Notes: generated from the sequence alone by a model not told the origin. Shown: positions 1 to 9,965, numbered from the stretch's first letter. The stretch is 64,000 nt of DNA from Opitutaceae bacterium (GCA_028284385.1 JANQRT010000069.1:124001-188000), one strand, 5' to 3'. Numbers and translations: made by a program.

Positions 1-975
1 CTAACTAAGCAGAGTCTAGACTTAGATTGCCAAGCAGAGCTGGATCGGGCTTGCGATCGGATCCGCGAGACACTAAGGAGATTCCGTCGCAGAGGACTTA
101 TTGTTGCTCTCTCAGGAGGTATCGATAGCTCGGTTACCGCAGCTTTATGCGTTAAAGCTGTAGGGCCAAAACGCGTGTTCGGAATTCATATGCCGGAAAA
201 AGATTCTTCTGAGGAAACCCTTAGTCTTAGTCAGTCTATATCTAACCGTTTCGAGTTCGATTCTGTGGTTGAAGACATTACTCCTATTCTCGAAGCTACA
301 CGCTGTTACGAACGTCAGGCGGAATGCATCCAGACCGTTATTCCGGAATACGGTAAGGGTTGGAAAAGCAAAATCGTTTTGGAAAGCATCCTGGAAAATA
401 AAGGCTTTAACTTTTCGAGCGTCGTCGCCCAATCTCCAGGTGGGGAAATCATCAAACGACGCCTGAGCGGCGACGCCTATTTAGGCATCGTGGCGGCAAC
501 CAATTTCAAGCAAAGGGCGCGAAAGATGTTGGAGTACTATCACGCGGACCGCTTGAATTACGCGGTTACCGGAACGCCTAACCGACTCGAATACGATCAA
601 GGATTTTTCGTGAAGCTGGGAGACGGAGCGGCGGACATCAAGCCGATCGCTCATCTGTATAAATCGCAAGTCTATCAGCTAGCCGAGTTTCTCGACGTGC
701 CGGAGGAGGTAAGGGAAAGACCGCCGACGACCGACACCTACAGTCTCCCACAAGGTCAAGACGAGTTCTATTTCTCACTACCCTACCCTCAGATGGATCT
801 TTGCTTGTATGCGAAAAACAATGGCTATTCGTCCTCAGAAGCTGGGACTTTGATCGGTTTATCAGGAGAGCAAGTTGATCGGGTCTTTCAGGATATCGAC
901 ACAAAACGCGCGACCACAAACTACCTGCATGCCAAGCCAGAGTTAATCGAATCTGTACCGGAAATTCGCGAATAA
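1..975 (+). CDS. nadE: NAD(+) synthase family protein, 5'-truncated by window edge
   Basis: The reading frame is open from base 1, so the gene enters from the left; 324 codons are visible. It carries the ATP-pyrophosphatase P-loop SGGIDSS near base 115 and, later, GTPNRLEYDQGFFVKLGDG followed by DIKPIAHLYKSQV, the NAD synthase pattern. The family amidates deamido-NAD to NAD in the cytoplasm, using ammonia or glutamine. The missing N-terminus prevents deciding whether a glutaminase domain is present. It is followed 67 bp later by a nucleotide-sugar dehydrogenase, which is NAD-dependent, and stands at the edge of an exopolysaccharide locus, so a PP-loop amidotransferase role in surface sugar synthesis is an alternative. 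Family assignment is firm; the exact physiological role is inferred. Confidence 0.85.
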   Translation, partial: LTKQSLDLDCQAELDRACDRIRETLRRFRRRGLIVALSGGIDSSVTAALCVKAVGPKRVFGIHMPEKDSSEETLSLSQSISNRFEFDSVVEDITPILEATRCYERQAECIQTVIPEYGKGWKSKIVLESILENKGFNFSSVVAQSPGGEIIKRRLSGDAYLGIVAATNFKQRARKMLEYYHADRLNYAVTGTPNRLEYDQGFFVKLGDGAADIKPIAHLYKSQVYQLAEFLDVPEEVRERPPTTDTYSLPQGQDEFYFSLPYPQMDLCLYAKNNGYSSSEAGTLIGLSGEQVDRVFQDIDTKRATTNYLHAKPELIESVPEIRE

Positions 976-1042
976 TCATTTATCTGCTTAAGAAGACCCA
1001 GATGGGATCGTATTGAACCAAGTTAAATAAATTCCTTTTCTT

Positions 1043-2329
1043 ATGAAAATCGCCATTGTAGGCCTTGGCTATGTCGGGCTTCCCTTATCCCTTCAATTCG
1101 CTAAATCCAGTGTTAGTGTTCTCGGCTTGGATATCGATCCCGAGAAGATCGAAACGCTCAACGGTGGAGAAAGCTATATCAAGCATATCGGCAGTGAAGG
1201 CGTTTCTGAAGCAGTCAAAAATGGAAATTTCGAGGCTTCGACAGATTTCTCGAGAATCGTGGAAACCGAAGCTGTCATCATATGTGTACCAACTCCGCTG
1301 AGCAAGAATCGCGAGCCTGATATTTCCTACGTCTTAAACACGGCAGAGAACATCGCCCCGCACATTCAAAAAGGAATGCTTGTGACGCTCGAATCGACCA
1401 CATATCCAGGAACGACTGACGAGCCTCTTCGAAGGATACTAGAAAAAGGATCGGGATTGAGAGCTGGGAAGGATTTCCACCTTTCCTATTCCCCCGAGCG
1501 AGAAGACCCGGGTAATCCCAACAGCAAAGTCGCAATACTGCCAAAGGTCATTGGTGGTTTCACTCCGGCTTGCCTGAAAAGGGCAATGGAAATTTATGCT
1601 CCAGCTATAAAAAACCTAGTACCTGTTTCTTCTTGTAGGGCAGCAGAAGCAACCAAGTTGTCGGAGAATATTTTTCGAAGTGTAAATATCGCTCTAGTTA
1701 ACGAATTGAAGGTGATATTCGACTCAATGGATATAGACGTATGGGAAGTAATAAATGCCGCTAAGACTAAGCCCTTCGGTTACATGGCCTTCTATCCTGG
1801 TCCAGGCTTAGGAGGCCACTGTATCCCAATCGATCCATTTTATCTGACTTGGAAAGCTCGCGAATACGATCACAACACGCGTTTCATTGAACTGGCCGGT
1901 GAAATTAATACCTCCATGCCGGATTATGTAATCAACAAGACTGCAGACGCATTGAACCATCGGAAAAAAGCGCTTAATGGCAGCAAAATATTGATTCTCG
2001 GACTAGCTTACAAACCAAATGTAGACGATGATCGCGAATCGCCAAGCTACATTTTGCTTGAGCGCCTCAGAGACAAAGGAGCTGAAGTAGCTTATTATGA
2101 CCCACATGTGCCTGTCGTTCCAATGACTCGGGAGCACGCCGAGTGGGCAGGAACCAAATCAGTTACTTGGGATAAAGATACAATTTCTTCATTCGACGTA
2201 GTTCTAATTTCTACGAATCATGCGGCTGTCGACTATGGACAGCTGGCCGAATGGGGTGATTGTATTGTGGATACAAGGAACGCAATGGCCGAAATCGAAA
2301 CTATAGAAGGAAAAGTCTGGAAAGCATAG
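1043..2329 (+). CDS. wbpA: UDP-N-acetylglucosamine / UDP-glucose 6-dehydrogenase
   Basis: This 428-residue protein oxidises the C6 alcohol of a UDP-sugar to the carboxylate using two NAD, giving a uronic acid precursor for surface polysaccharide. The N-terminal Rossmann motif is GLGYVGLPL. The central catalytic motif GGHCIPIDP has the active-site Cys at residue 260, and a C-terminal UDP-binding domain starts near residue 310 with ILGLAYKPNVDDDRESPS. The signature SPEREDPGN points to the WbpA-type UDP-GlcNAc dehydrogenases rather than plain UDP-glucose dehydrogenase, although substrate cannot be settled from sequence. No clear Shine-Dalgarno precedes the ATG. It ends just before a strong terminator, so it probably forms a short transcript with the upstream NAD synthase. 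Confidence 0.88.
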   Translation: MKIAIVGLGYVGLPLSLQFAKSSVSVLGLDIDPEKIETLNGGESYIKHIGSEGVSEAVKNGNFEASTDFSRIVETEAVIICVPTPLSKNREPDISYVLNTAENIAPHIQKGMLVTLESTTYPGTTDEPLRRILEKGSGLRAGKDFHLSYSPEREDPGNPNSKVAILPKVIGGFTPACLKRAMEIYAPAIKNLVPVSSCRAAEATKLSENIFRSVNIALVNELKVIFDSMDIDVWEVINAAKTKPFGYMAFYPGPGLGGHCIPIDPFYLTWKAREYDHNTRFIELAGEINTSMPDYVINKTADALNHRKKALNGSKILILGLAYKPNVDDDRESPSYILLERLRDKGAEVAYYDPHVPVVPMTREHAEWAGTKSVTWDKDTISSFDVVLISTNHAAVDYGQLAEWGDCIVDTRNAMAEIETIEGKVWKA

Positions 2330-2360
2330 GGAAGGACTTTACCAAGTTTACAAATTCTGA

Positions 2361-2385
2361 AGGCCTCCATATTGGAGGCCTTTTT
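2361..2385 (+). terminator. Rho-independent terminator after wbpA
   Basis: A perfect 9-bp stem AGGCCTCCA / TGGAGGCCT with a 3-nt loop is followed by a T-run, 32 bases after the wbpA stop. Read on the minus strand there is no T-run, so it serves the plus-strand transcript and separates it from the convergent large gene. Confidence 0.9.
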
Positions 2386-2418
2386 GCATCTGCAAGCATC
2401 GCTTCTATTTCGAAAAGG

Positions 2419-5400
2419 CTAGTCTTCGATAATTCGATAGAATCGCGCTCCTGCCAAGTCTAGTATACTAATATCATCAAACTCACCGTTCCCGTCACTG
2501 TCAGTGACTTTCAACCCAATCTGATTCCACGCCTTCATATCGTTTGAGATTTCCAGTCTATAAGCAGTTAATGATGTACCCGTAAAAGTGATACTAGCAG
2601 TCCCATCTGCGCCAAAATCGACTTTGCCAACCTTGGAATTCGATAGAACTGTGAAATGAGCATTCTCGAAAACAACTTCGTAGCGGTCATCGTCATCCAA
2701 CCTCTCAACCAATAGAATATCATAAACACCTGGTGGCGTTGATTCATCAACTTCTGTTGAGAGCATTGCAGAAGCTTTCACGTCTCTATCACTGTGCCCG
2801 AGAACGAGCCCTTGTAAACTGGAGGTGAGTTCAGGATTCGACTCTCCTAACTGTTTCGACTTGTCATCGGCTTTGAATACTAGAATCGCAGGAGTGACAA
2901 GCAACGTTCCATCGACGTGCTTTACTGTATAGTCCAAGTCGAAGGCTCCGGTGATTGTAATAGGATATTCCCCTGGCAAACTAAACTCGTTTGCTGAAAC
3001 GCGAAGTCGCGGAGCTAAGAGAAAATCGTCAACGGAATCGCCTTCATTGAGGCCTTCTACAGAGAAAGTAAGCGGCGGGTTGGGTGACCCATAGGGTCTG
3101 GTAAGATTATCCGCTGTGAGCGTTACGATTGGTTTAGAGGAACCTCCACCTCCTCCTCCGCCACCACCGGAGCCGCCACCGCCAGAACCGCCACCGCCAG
3201 AACCGCCACCGGACGGAGCTGCAACAACCGTCAACTGACCGGGAACAAAGTTCATACTGTAATTTTCAGCGATGGCTCCACTAACTGAGATCTCATAGGA
3301 TCCAACTCCGCTAGACTCGCTTGCGGAAGTAACCAAAATAGGAGCCGTATCCAAAACCGCGGGTCCTTCTCCAAGCACGAATCCCTCATAGCTTGCGGTA
3401 AGCTCAGGGTTGGGTTCTCCGACTTCCTTTGACTTATCATCGGCCGTAATCGTCAACGTCGCAAGCGAAACGGTAAGAGTCCCGTTTTGATGAACTACTG
3501 CGTACTCCGAATCCGCTGCCCCCGAAATGGAAATTTCGTATTGGCCCACAGGGCTTGAAGCATTTGCCACAGTTTGAATGATTGGTTGTGTATCCAAATC
3601 CTGGATTGAATCTCCAGGATTAAATCCAGTTGCGGTAAAGGTGAGTTCGGGATTACTAGACCCGTAGGAACGAACCTTGTCTTCCACCGTGAGGACAACG
3701 ACTCCGTGAGCGGTCACAGTAAGGATTCCTGGTTCATGAGTAATATCGTATCGGACGTCGGCGGCTCCTGAGGCATTGATGGCATATTCTCCAGAGGGAC
3801 TCGACTCATTGGCGGAGGTAGAGAGAGAAACAGGAGTTGCAAGGTCTGCTGGTTGTTCACCGAGCTTAAAGCCAGAGTAGCTGGCTGTTAAGGGAGGATT
3901 AGCCGAGCCTTCAATTTTGGATTTATCATCGGCAGATATGGTAAGATTCGCGGGAACGACGAGGAGAGTTCCAGAAGAGACATGGTTGATATTGTAATTT
4001 GGATCCGAGGCTCCTGAGATAGTAAGGGAGTAGTTTCCAGGTAAGCTCGAACTACTAGCCGTTGTAGTAATTTGAGGTTGTGTATCCAAATCCCCGATTG
4101 TATCGCCTGCCACGAATCCACTTGCAGCGTAAGTGAAAGCTGGATTCGCATCTCCATAACTTTTCTGAGCATCGTTAGAAGTAAGAGTAAGTGTAGCCTG
4201 ACTAACATTGAGAATACCGTTTTGGTATGAAATGGAGTAATTTACATCCGCAGCTCCATTAGGAATAATTGAATACGAACCCACAGGGCTAGTCGAAGTA
4301 GCTGTCGTGGAAGCAGTAGCTGGAGCATCCAAACCACTTGAAGTTTCACCCAATTTGAAACCGGTATATGCGAGTGAGAATGATGGATTCGCATCGCCGT
4401 AGACACGGCTGGCGTCATTTGCGGAAATAGTCAATGGAGCTTGAGTTATTTGAAGCTGACCTTCGAGATGTGATATCGTGTAGTTTGAATCGAAAGCTCC
4501 AGATATTGATATGTCGTATGAAGCGACCGAACTTGATTCAATAGCAGCGGAATTTAAAGAAGGCTGCACATCCAAGTCATTGACATCGTCACCATTCTCA
4601 AAACCGGATGCTGAAAAGGTAAAAGATGGATTTGAATCACCATATTGTCGCTGTTTGTCATCGGCTGTCAGGACGAGCAATGCGGGATTGACGTCAATAT
4701 TAGTCGAGGCATTGACGATTGAATAGGTCGCAAGATCATCGGGGGTAAAAATAACATCCAGCTGTTGACCGTTACCTGCTTGGAGGACCGTTCCCGCAGA
4801 TGGCGAGTAAACGAAATTCCCTGGAACATTAGCAGTCGCATTGAGTTGAGAACCTCCAAGCGACGTACCATAAGTAATAGCATTTGGCTGGGTCCAGGAC
4901 ACTTCTGCTTCAGCAGGAGGCGATCCAAGCGAATTGATCCAGTCGGCAAGCAATTGGATGCCGTTTGCGTCGATTTCATTCGATCCTATAGGAGGCATTT
5001 GCTGGGAGCCGCGGATCGAGATACGCTGAAGCAACATGGAATGGGCGAGATCGCCCGGAACGATAACCTTGTTTGAAGGATCGCCTCCATTGTCAACAAG
5101 CTCGCCATTGATCAAATTAGCCGTATTCAGATCAACCGTGAAGCGAGCATCCCAGTTTCCTAAGGAAGGTCCTCCAGGTTGGTGACATTGAACACAATTC
5201 GCGTGAAGATAAGAACGAACTCGATCCTCCAGGCTATTTGACGTGTCGCCTGTGTCTTTTAAATAAGGTAAAGAGGAAGTATCTCCGACGGGCGAATCGA
5301 AATAGCCCACTTGACTGAGAGCGGAGACTTGATTTGTAGGCCCATTCCCGTAGTCGTATTCACGATTCAACTGCAATGTGTTGAACGCGAGAGCATGACC

Positions 5401-7203
5401 ACCTTGAGAGGTATGGCATTGAAGGCACTCGGAGCGTGAAGGATAACGCCATACTTGCTCGCGGAGGACAGTCACTCCATCGGATTCGTAGATGGTTATG
5501 TTTTCATCCAATCCTGATTCGCCAATCAAATCAGCATCCGTCTGAGTATCATTCCAACGATAAGTGAAACCATGAACGCCATCGGAGTTTTTAACAAGAA
5601 ACCTGGTCTCGATCCGTTTCCGAGAATTCGGATCCCCATCAATTGTCTCCAGATCGAAGTGCTTTATCCAAACAGTGCCGTTAGGAAATCCCCAGTTATC
5701 CGAACTATTAAACGAAATCGTATCACTAACACTTGGAACTGAAAACCAACGAGACTTTATAGCATGATCCGACCAGAAGGGAACGTTGATATCGTAAGGA
5801 ACGATTCCAGGATTTGGAGCAAGAGAAAGCAGACTGCTAAAGGCACCGGTTTCTGAGAGCTTGTCGGGGATTGGAATTCCTGAGAGAGGAGCACTGGTCA
5901 GTTTATAGATTGTTCCGGCCCTACTTGAAATTAAAACATCTCCGCTTGAAGGGTCGTGGCCAAAAGCTGCTGGTTGGCTAGCATTTGTGAGCTGTTGAAA
6001 ATCTTCCGCTTGGTCTGTGCTCTCATTATAGCGGAAGGCGAAGATTCGACCACTAAAATCTCCAAAGACGTAGTAACCAGTTAACTGGGAAATTTGATCC
6101 GCACGATACACAACGCCTCCTGTAACAGAAAAGCCTTGAGCAACACCACCTGGGATGGAATACCCATTGCTGTGGGGATACTCTAGAATCGGATCGGTCA
6201 AAGTTACAGCAGCAGGAATAGTCCCCGAAAAGGGATGCGATCCCTCTTTGTAGTTCCATCCATAATCACCACCGGATTCGATAATATTTACTTCTTCCCA
6301 TGCATCCTGACCCACATCAGCACAAATTAGGATTCCAGATAAAGAATCAAATGTGAATCGCCAAGGATTACGAAAACCTACAGCAAAAAACTCGGTTCTG
6401 ACACTGGAAGGATTAATGATCTGTCCATCGAATGATGTCGCCCCGATGAACGGATTGTCATTGGGAACACTATAGTAGGCCAAACCGAAACCATCTTTGT
6501 GAATGGCTGGATGATCGTTAGGCTCGAGATTCCCAGCCTTCCTATCTAAGTCTATCCTTAGAATGGCACTAAAAAAGTCTTTGTCGATGAAACGGCTATT
6601 GTTACGACTATCCCCCACGCCTCCTTCATCACCAGTTGAAATGTAAAGATAGCCATCAGGACCAAAATGAACATCGCCAGCATTATGATTTCCTTTTTCA
6701 TCGTACTGAGAGATCAAGGGCTGCTCAGAACCAGCAAGGGCCTTGTTTGGATCTGATGGATCAATTTGGAAACGGGAAAGTCGATCATGACGGCCGGTCC
6801 CAGCAGGGCTGCTCGTTTCCAAAGTGTAGAAAACATAAAAGAACCCATTTGATTCCCATTCAGGATGAAACGCTAACCCAAGCAGGCCTTCCTCATTAGC
6901 GGAACTATCAACAGTAGAAGAATGATCTAGAAATAAGGTTTTGGTAGGATTGTTTACGTCATTAATTACATAAATGCGCCCATCTTGTTCTACCACAAAA
7001 AGTCGCTCACCGTTTCCTGGCTGTGTAGCTAGGGCTACTGGCTTTACGAAGCTCAATCCAGGGAAGGCATTTTCAACATCATATCCGTAGAGAGAAGGCT
7101 CTTCAGGAAGAACAAGTGTCATATTACCCTCGCGCAGTCCAAGTCCCATAGAACTTAAGCAACAACATAGGCTCAGAATGAAATAGAGGACTAGCCTGAT
7201 CAT
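2419..7203 (-). CDS. Giant secreted sugar dehydrogenase / heme / MBG-repeat protein
   Basis: This is a 1594-residue secreted multidomain protein. After a signal peptide (residues 1-25, IRLVLYFILSLCCCLSS) comes a glucose/sorbosone-dehydrogenase-like beta-propeller (about 30-430), where PQQ-dependent sugar oxidation is the family activity. A region resembling the HNE_0200/SO2930-type cytochrome family (about 440-760) follows, with two heme c motifs, CLQCH and CVQCH. Then come eight MBG-type repeats (about 839-1520) opening with ADDK or SNDA and YGDxNP, split by a Gly/Ser linker, and a short C-terminal module ending RFYRIIED. ATG at 7203 is preferred over TTG at 7215 because GAAGGAAGG precedes it. 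No VPDSG tail is present. An extracellular, adhesive, heme-linked sugar oxidase is inferred; it is far longer than ordinary sorbosone dehydrogenases. Confidence 0.85.
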   Translation of the reverse strand: MIRLVLYFILSLCCCLSSMGLGLREGNMTLVLPEEPSLYGYDVENAFPGLSFVKPVALATQPGNGERLFVVEQDGRIYVINDVNNPTKTLFLDHSSTVDSSANEEGLLGLAFHPEWESNGFFYVFYTLETSSPAGTGRHDRLSRFQIDPSDPNKALAGSEQPLISQYDEKGNHNAGDVHFGPDGYLYISTGDEGGVGDSRNNSRFIDKDFFSAILRIDLDRKAGNLEPNDHPAIHKDGFGLAYYSVPNDNPFIGATSFDGQIINPSSVRTEFFAVGFRNPWRFTFDSLSGILICADVGQDAWEEVNIIESGGDYGWNYKEGSHPFSGTIPAAVTLTDPILEYPHSNGYSIPGGVAQGFSVTGGVVYRADQISQLTGYYVFGDFSGRIFAFRYNESTDQAEDFQQLTNASQPAAFGHDPSSGDVLISSRAGTIYKLTSAPLSGIPIPDKLSETGAFSSLLSLAPNPGIVPYDINVPFWSDHAIKSRWFSVPSVSDTISFNSSDNWGFPNGTVWIKHFDLETIDGDPNSRKRIETRFLVKNSDGVHGFTYRWNDTQTDADLIGESGLDENITIYESDGVTVLREQVWRYPSRSECLQCHTSQGGHALAFNTLQLNREYDYGNGPTNQVSALSQVGYFDSPVGDTSSLPYLKDTGDTSNSLEDRVRSYLHANCVQCHQPGGPSLGNWDARFTVDLNTANLINGELVDNGGDPSNKVIVPGDLAHSMLLQRISIRGSQQMPPIGSNEIDANGIQLLADWINSLGSPPAEAEVSWTQPNAITYGTSLGGSQLNATANVPGNFVYSPSAGTVLQAGNGQQLDVIFTPDDLATYSIVNASTNIDVNPALLVLTADDKQRQYGDSNPSFTFSASGFENGDDVNDLDVQPSLNSAAIESSSVASYDISISGAFDSNYTISHLEGQLQITQAPLTISANDASRVYGDANPSFSLAYTGFKLGETSSGLDAPATASTTATSTSPVGSYSIIPNGAADVNYSISYQNGILNVSQATLTLTSNDAQKSYGDANPAFTYAASGFVAGDTIGDLDTQPQITTTASSSSLPGNYSLTISGASDPNYNINHVSSGTLLVVPANLTISADDKSKIEGSANPPLTASYSGFKLGEQPADLATPVSLSTSANESSPSGEYAINASGAADVRYDITHEPGILTVTAHGVVVLTVEDKVRSYGSSNPELTFTATGFNPGDSIQDLDTQPIIQTVANASSPVGQYEISISGAADSEYAVVHQNGTLTVSLATLTITADDKSKEVGEPNPELTASYEGFVLGEGPAVLDTAPILVTSASESSGVGSYEISVSGAIAENYSMNFVPGQLTVVAAPSGGGSGGGGSGGGGSGGGGGGGGGSSKPIVTLTADNLTRPYGSPNPPLTFSVEGLNEGDSVDDFLLAPRLRVSANEFSLPGEYPITITGAFDLDYTVKHVDGTLLVTPAILVFKADDKSKQLGESNPELTSSLQGLVLGHSDRDVKASAMLSTEVDESTPPGVYDILLVERLDDDDRYEVVFENAHFTVLSNSKVGKVDFGADGTASITFTGTSLTAYRLEISNDMKAWNQIGLKVTDSDGNGEFDDISILDLAGARFYRIIED
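2641..4689 (-). repeat. Eight tandem MBG-type protein repeats in alternating A/B pairs
   Basis: Eight repeats of about 80 codons lie within the large secreted protein. Odd repeats carry a GFxxGDxxxDLDxQP-like core and even repeats a GFxLGE-like core, so the array is four copies of a two-repeat unit. The last pair is separated by a Gly/Ser linker and has the most diverged cores (GLNEGD and GLVLGH). Confidence 0.8.
3139..3216 (-). repeat. Low-complexity Gly/Ser linker tract
   Basis: An imperfect GGTGGC/TCTGGC-type simple repeat encodes about 26 residues of Gly with Ser spaced every fourth or fifth position. It lies between MBG repeats 6 and 7 and probably acts as a flexible hinge. Such tracts are prone to slippage in length. 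Confidence 0.85.
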
Positions 7204-7558
7204 ACCTTCCTTCAAGATGGGCGGAAAGGTTGCTCAATCCAAATCAATTTGTAAAGAAGTTATGAATCTCCATCAGAATAGTTTCCTAAAAACCATGTTT
7301 TCTACAACTAATGCAATCCGCTGAATTGGTCGGGAAACTAGATGAGGAATTTCCAAATCTCATCAGACAAAAGAAAGAAAATCGCTTGAGTTCCCTTTCA
7401 AAGGAGAACCTCTTAGGTTGCTGCGTCTAGAAGAAACCCTAACCTACAGTGGGGGTTTCTTGGTTAGATAGAGAGTTACAATCAATGAGGTTGCCGAACA
7501 AAAGGGAAGAGCTTAAAGATTCAATCAATATTTTCCTAGAGAGATAACAGAAATCGGA
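7204..7558. other. Divergent intergenic region between the large secreted protein and the outer-membrane barrel
   Basis: 355 bp without a gene. It must hold the promoters of both divergent genes. I see no -24/-12 element. The only clear structure is the inverted repeat at 7431-7461, listed separately. Confidence 0.6.
7431..7461. repeat. 9-bp inverted repeat, 13-nt loop
   Basis: AAGAAACCC at 7431-7439 pairs with GGGTTTCTT at 7453-7461, and flanking CTA/TAG could extend the stem with bulges. No T-run follows on either strand, so it is not a typical terminator. It could be a protein-binding site or an mRNA leader structure of the downstream barrel gene. Confidence 0.5.
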
Positions 7559-8839
7559 ATGAAAACCTACTCGAACGCCAACAGAATTTCTAGTCGCAGC
7601 ATCAGATTCGGAATCTCCTTAAATGTTGCCCTCTCACTGATTACGGCCATCTTTTTCTCCGCTACAATACAGGGTCAGGGAATCCTCGCTCCAGCAAGTG
7701 GCCCGCAAACAACTAGACCTAATGCTTCTTATTTCGGCAAGCCTGCTAGCAAAACCTCAGTATCTCAGCCCATAACAGGAGGCGTAAACCCATATGCTTG
7801 GGGACCCGTTGCGGTACGCCCGGGGCTCAGCTTCAGATACATCTACGGAGATGGATTGCTTGGATCGAGAGGAGAGCAAAGGGACTCCAGTCTGCAAGAA
7901 ATATCCCCCAACTTCGACTTTGAGATCGGCGAGCAATTCGACGCAAGCTACTCGCCAACCTGGCGTATTTACTCCGACGAGGCATTCAAGGACGTGGTCG
8001 ACCACACAGCAAGTTTCGGGGGACAAGGATCTCCCAGTTCTTGGACTCTGGGCTTTAACCAAGATTACAGTTTCACGACACCATCTTTGATTGAGGCGGG
8101 TCGTCAGGCAGAACAAGAATCCTGGAATACGGTTCTCAATGCCTACCATGCATTCAACCGCACTTTTTACTACAACGGCTCTGCCAACCAGGATATCAGA
8201 AACGTAGAGGACTTTACGGATTCTACGCAGTGGTCTTTTGCCAACCGTCTGCATTACGCTCCTTCTACAATTATAGATTATGCTTTGAGCGGAACATACG
8301 GCTACACAGACATAGACCCAGGCCGTAACATGGAATTTCAGCAGTATACTGGCAGTGTTGCCTTAACTCCGAGCGAGAAAACTGAAATCGTTCTGGAAGC
8401 AGGCGTGGATGTAAGGAAATTCGACTTCTCGGGAGCCGAGCAATTCTCAAATCCTATCTACAACGCTTCTTTGAGATACACGCCCACCGAAGCAACAACG
8501 TTGATTGTCGCGATAGAAAAGTCACTAGATACGTCCCTATTCGAGGATACTGTTGTTGAAAAGGAAGGATTTCAAATTAATTATAGGCAACGTCTACTTG
8601 GGAAATTCAATCTAAACTTAGTCTATAGCAACCATGATTCGATCTACGCGGACGATAGAGGAGACACATCAGGAGGTCGAGATGACTCTAACGAAACGTT
8701 TGATGTTCGCCTAGGAGCGGTGCTGCTTCACAAAATCAACATGTCGGCATTTTACCGCTACAATCAAAATGAATCGAATTTACGCGGATTCGAGTTCGAT
8801 AGCGATCAGGTCGGCTTTGAGGCTCGCTACCAATACTAG
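7559..8839 (+). CDS. Putative outer-membrane beta-barrel protein of the exosortase/EPS locus
   Basis: This 426-residue protein has a signal peptide (about 1-40, ending near ATIQGQG) and then alternating amphipathic strands rich in Tyr, Phe and Asn. It terminates in an aromatic residue (GFEARYQY), the usual outer-membrane barrel C-terminal signature. Repeated strand pairs such as NAYHAFNRTFYYNGSA and GFQINYRQRLLGKFNLNLVY fit a barrel of roughly 16-18 strands. It sits first in the exosortase cluster, 151 bp before the exosortase gene, which suggests an EpsL-like or porin-type polysaccharide exit channel; that role is an inference from position. No specific family name can be given with confidence. 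Confidence 0.7.
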   Translation: MKTYSNANRISSRSIRFGISLNVALSLITAIFFSATIQGQGILAPASGPQTTRPNASYFGKPASKTSVSQPITGGVNPYAWGPVAVRPGLSFRYIYGDGLLGSRGEQRDSSLQEISPNFDFEIGEQFDASYSPTWRIYSDEAFKDVVDHTASFGGQGSPSSWTLGFNQDYSFTTPSLIEAGRQAEQESWNTVLNAYHAFNRTFYYNGSANQDIRNVEDFTDSTQWSFANRLHYAPSTIIDYALSGTYGYTDIDPGRNMEFQQYTGSVALTPSEKTEIVLEAGVDVRKFDFSGAEQFSNPIYNASLRYTPTEATTLIVAIEKSLDTSLFEDTVVEKEGFQINYRQRLLGKFNLNLVYSNHDSIYADDRGDTSGGRDDSNETFDVRLGAVLLHKINMSAFYRYNQNESNLRGFEFDSDQVGFEARYQY

Positions 8840-8990
8840 GCACCAAAGATAAGAACATCTAGGCCTTATCGCCAGCCTCTCTCGTGAGATATTGTCAATT
8901 CGAGAGTATCCAATAACCAAACATGTTTGTGTATATTTCGATACAGTTTTGAAAGCTAGCTGACGATTAAACGTTTAAGATAGCAAAGAG

Positions 8991-9962
8991 ATGGGAAGCA
9001 AGCAGCAAGCAATCGACCAGATAGAGCAAAGATGGCAAAGTGTCTCGATTTTAGAATCCTTCAAACGGAGCAAGGCCTTTATCGTAGCCACCGCAATCTT
9101 AACGGTCATCTTCTCGATCCAACTGATCGATCTCGCGAAGCTATCCCTCTCATCAACACTTTATTCTCATATCATACTGCTACCCGTAGTAGCTCTTTAT
9201 CTCGCTTGGCTGGAGCAAAGTGATCAATTGATCGATTCAAAGCCAAACCGATTTTTGGGTTTGTTTTTCGCTTTATGCGGTGTGGCCATTTTGGCCTGGC
9301 AATTTCTTTACGGAGGACTAAGAGAGGCCGTTTCCATTGAGGGCGAGAATGATCGATTGGCATATTTCATTCTTTCCTATGTGCTCTTGATAATCTCTAG
9401 CGCATTATTTCTGCTCGATTGGAATCGATTCAAAACACATATGTTTTCGTTTGGGATACTGCTATTCATCGTTCCGTTTCCCAGCGTGGCAAAAACAGGT
9501 ATTGAAAGCTTTCTTCAATATACCTCAGCAGAGGCCGCTTATCAGCTTTTCGCACTTTCCGGGACCCCAGTGTTGCGACACAGCGACCTAATATTTGAGC
9601 TTCCGAATATAAAGCTAGAGGTAGCACCTCAATGCAGTGGTATTCGTTCCAGCTTAGTACTACTGATCGTGAGCATTGTCGCTGCCAAACTCTTCCTAAC
9701 TAAAACCTGGAAACGCTGGCTTTTAGTATTATTCGTCATACCTTTAGCAATTATACGAAACGGAGTTCGTGTATTCACTATTGGACAACTTTGCACTATC
9801 AAAGGGCCTCATATGATAGATTCTTGGATACATAAGAGCGGCGGGCCCTTGTTTTTCGCCTTATCCCTGATACCCTTTTTCATTCTTTTATTGGTTTTGT
9901 GGAAATCAGAGAACAGAGGAAACAAGGTACAGCGTATCCCGGAATCCCAAACAATTATTTAA
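8991..9962 (+). CDS. xrtC: Exosortase, VPDSG-type (XrtC-like)
   Basis: This is a 323-residue integral membrane protein with about eight hydrophobic segments. The exosortase catalytic signature is complete: Cys215 in PQCSGIRSS, Arg260 in RNGVRV and His281 in WIHKSGG. Exosortases recognise a C-terminal tripartite signal (short motif, transmembrane helix, Arg-rich end), cut it and transfer the protein onward to the envelope. The three candidate substrates in this window bear VPD[SGF]G motifs rather than VPEP, which fits the exosortase C / VPDSG subgroup; subgroup assignment is from memory of that pairing. A weak AAAGAG precedes the ATG. The next gene starts 3 bases after the stop, implying co-translation. 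Confidence 0.88.
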   Translation: MGSKQQAIDQIEQRWQSVSILESFKRSKAFIVATAILTVIFSIQLIDLAKLSLSSTLYSHIILLPVVALYLAWLEQSDQLIDSKPNRFLGLFFALCGVAILAWQFLYGGLREAVSIEGENDRLAYFILSYVLLIISSALFLLDWNRFKTHMFSFGILLFIVPFPSVAKTGIESFLQYTSAEAAYQLFALSGTPVLRHSDLIFELPNIKLEVAPQCSGIRSSLVLLIVSIVAAKLFLTKTWKRWLLVLFVIPLAIIRNGVRVFTIGQLCTIKGPHMIDSWIHKSGGPLFFALSLIPFFILLLVLWKSENRGNKVQRIPESQTII

Positions 9963-9965
9963 AGG

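Noticed and set aside
3139..3216. Gly/Ser tract as a sequencing artefact or frameshift
   Set aside because: The frame stays open and in register with repeats on both sides; such linkers are usual in secreted proteins.
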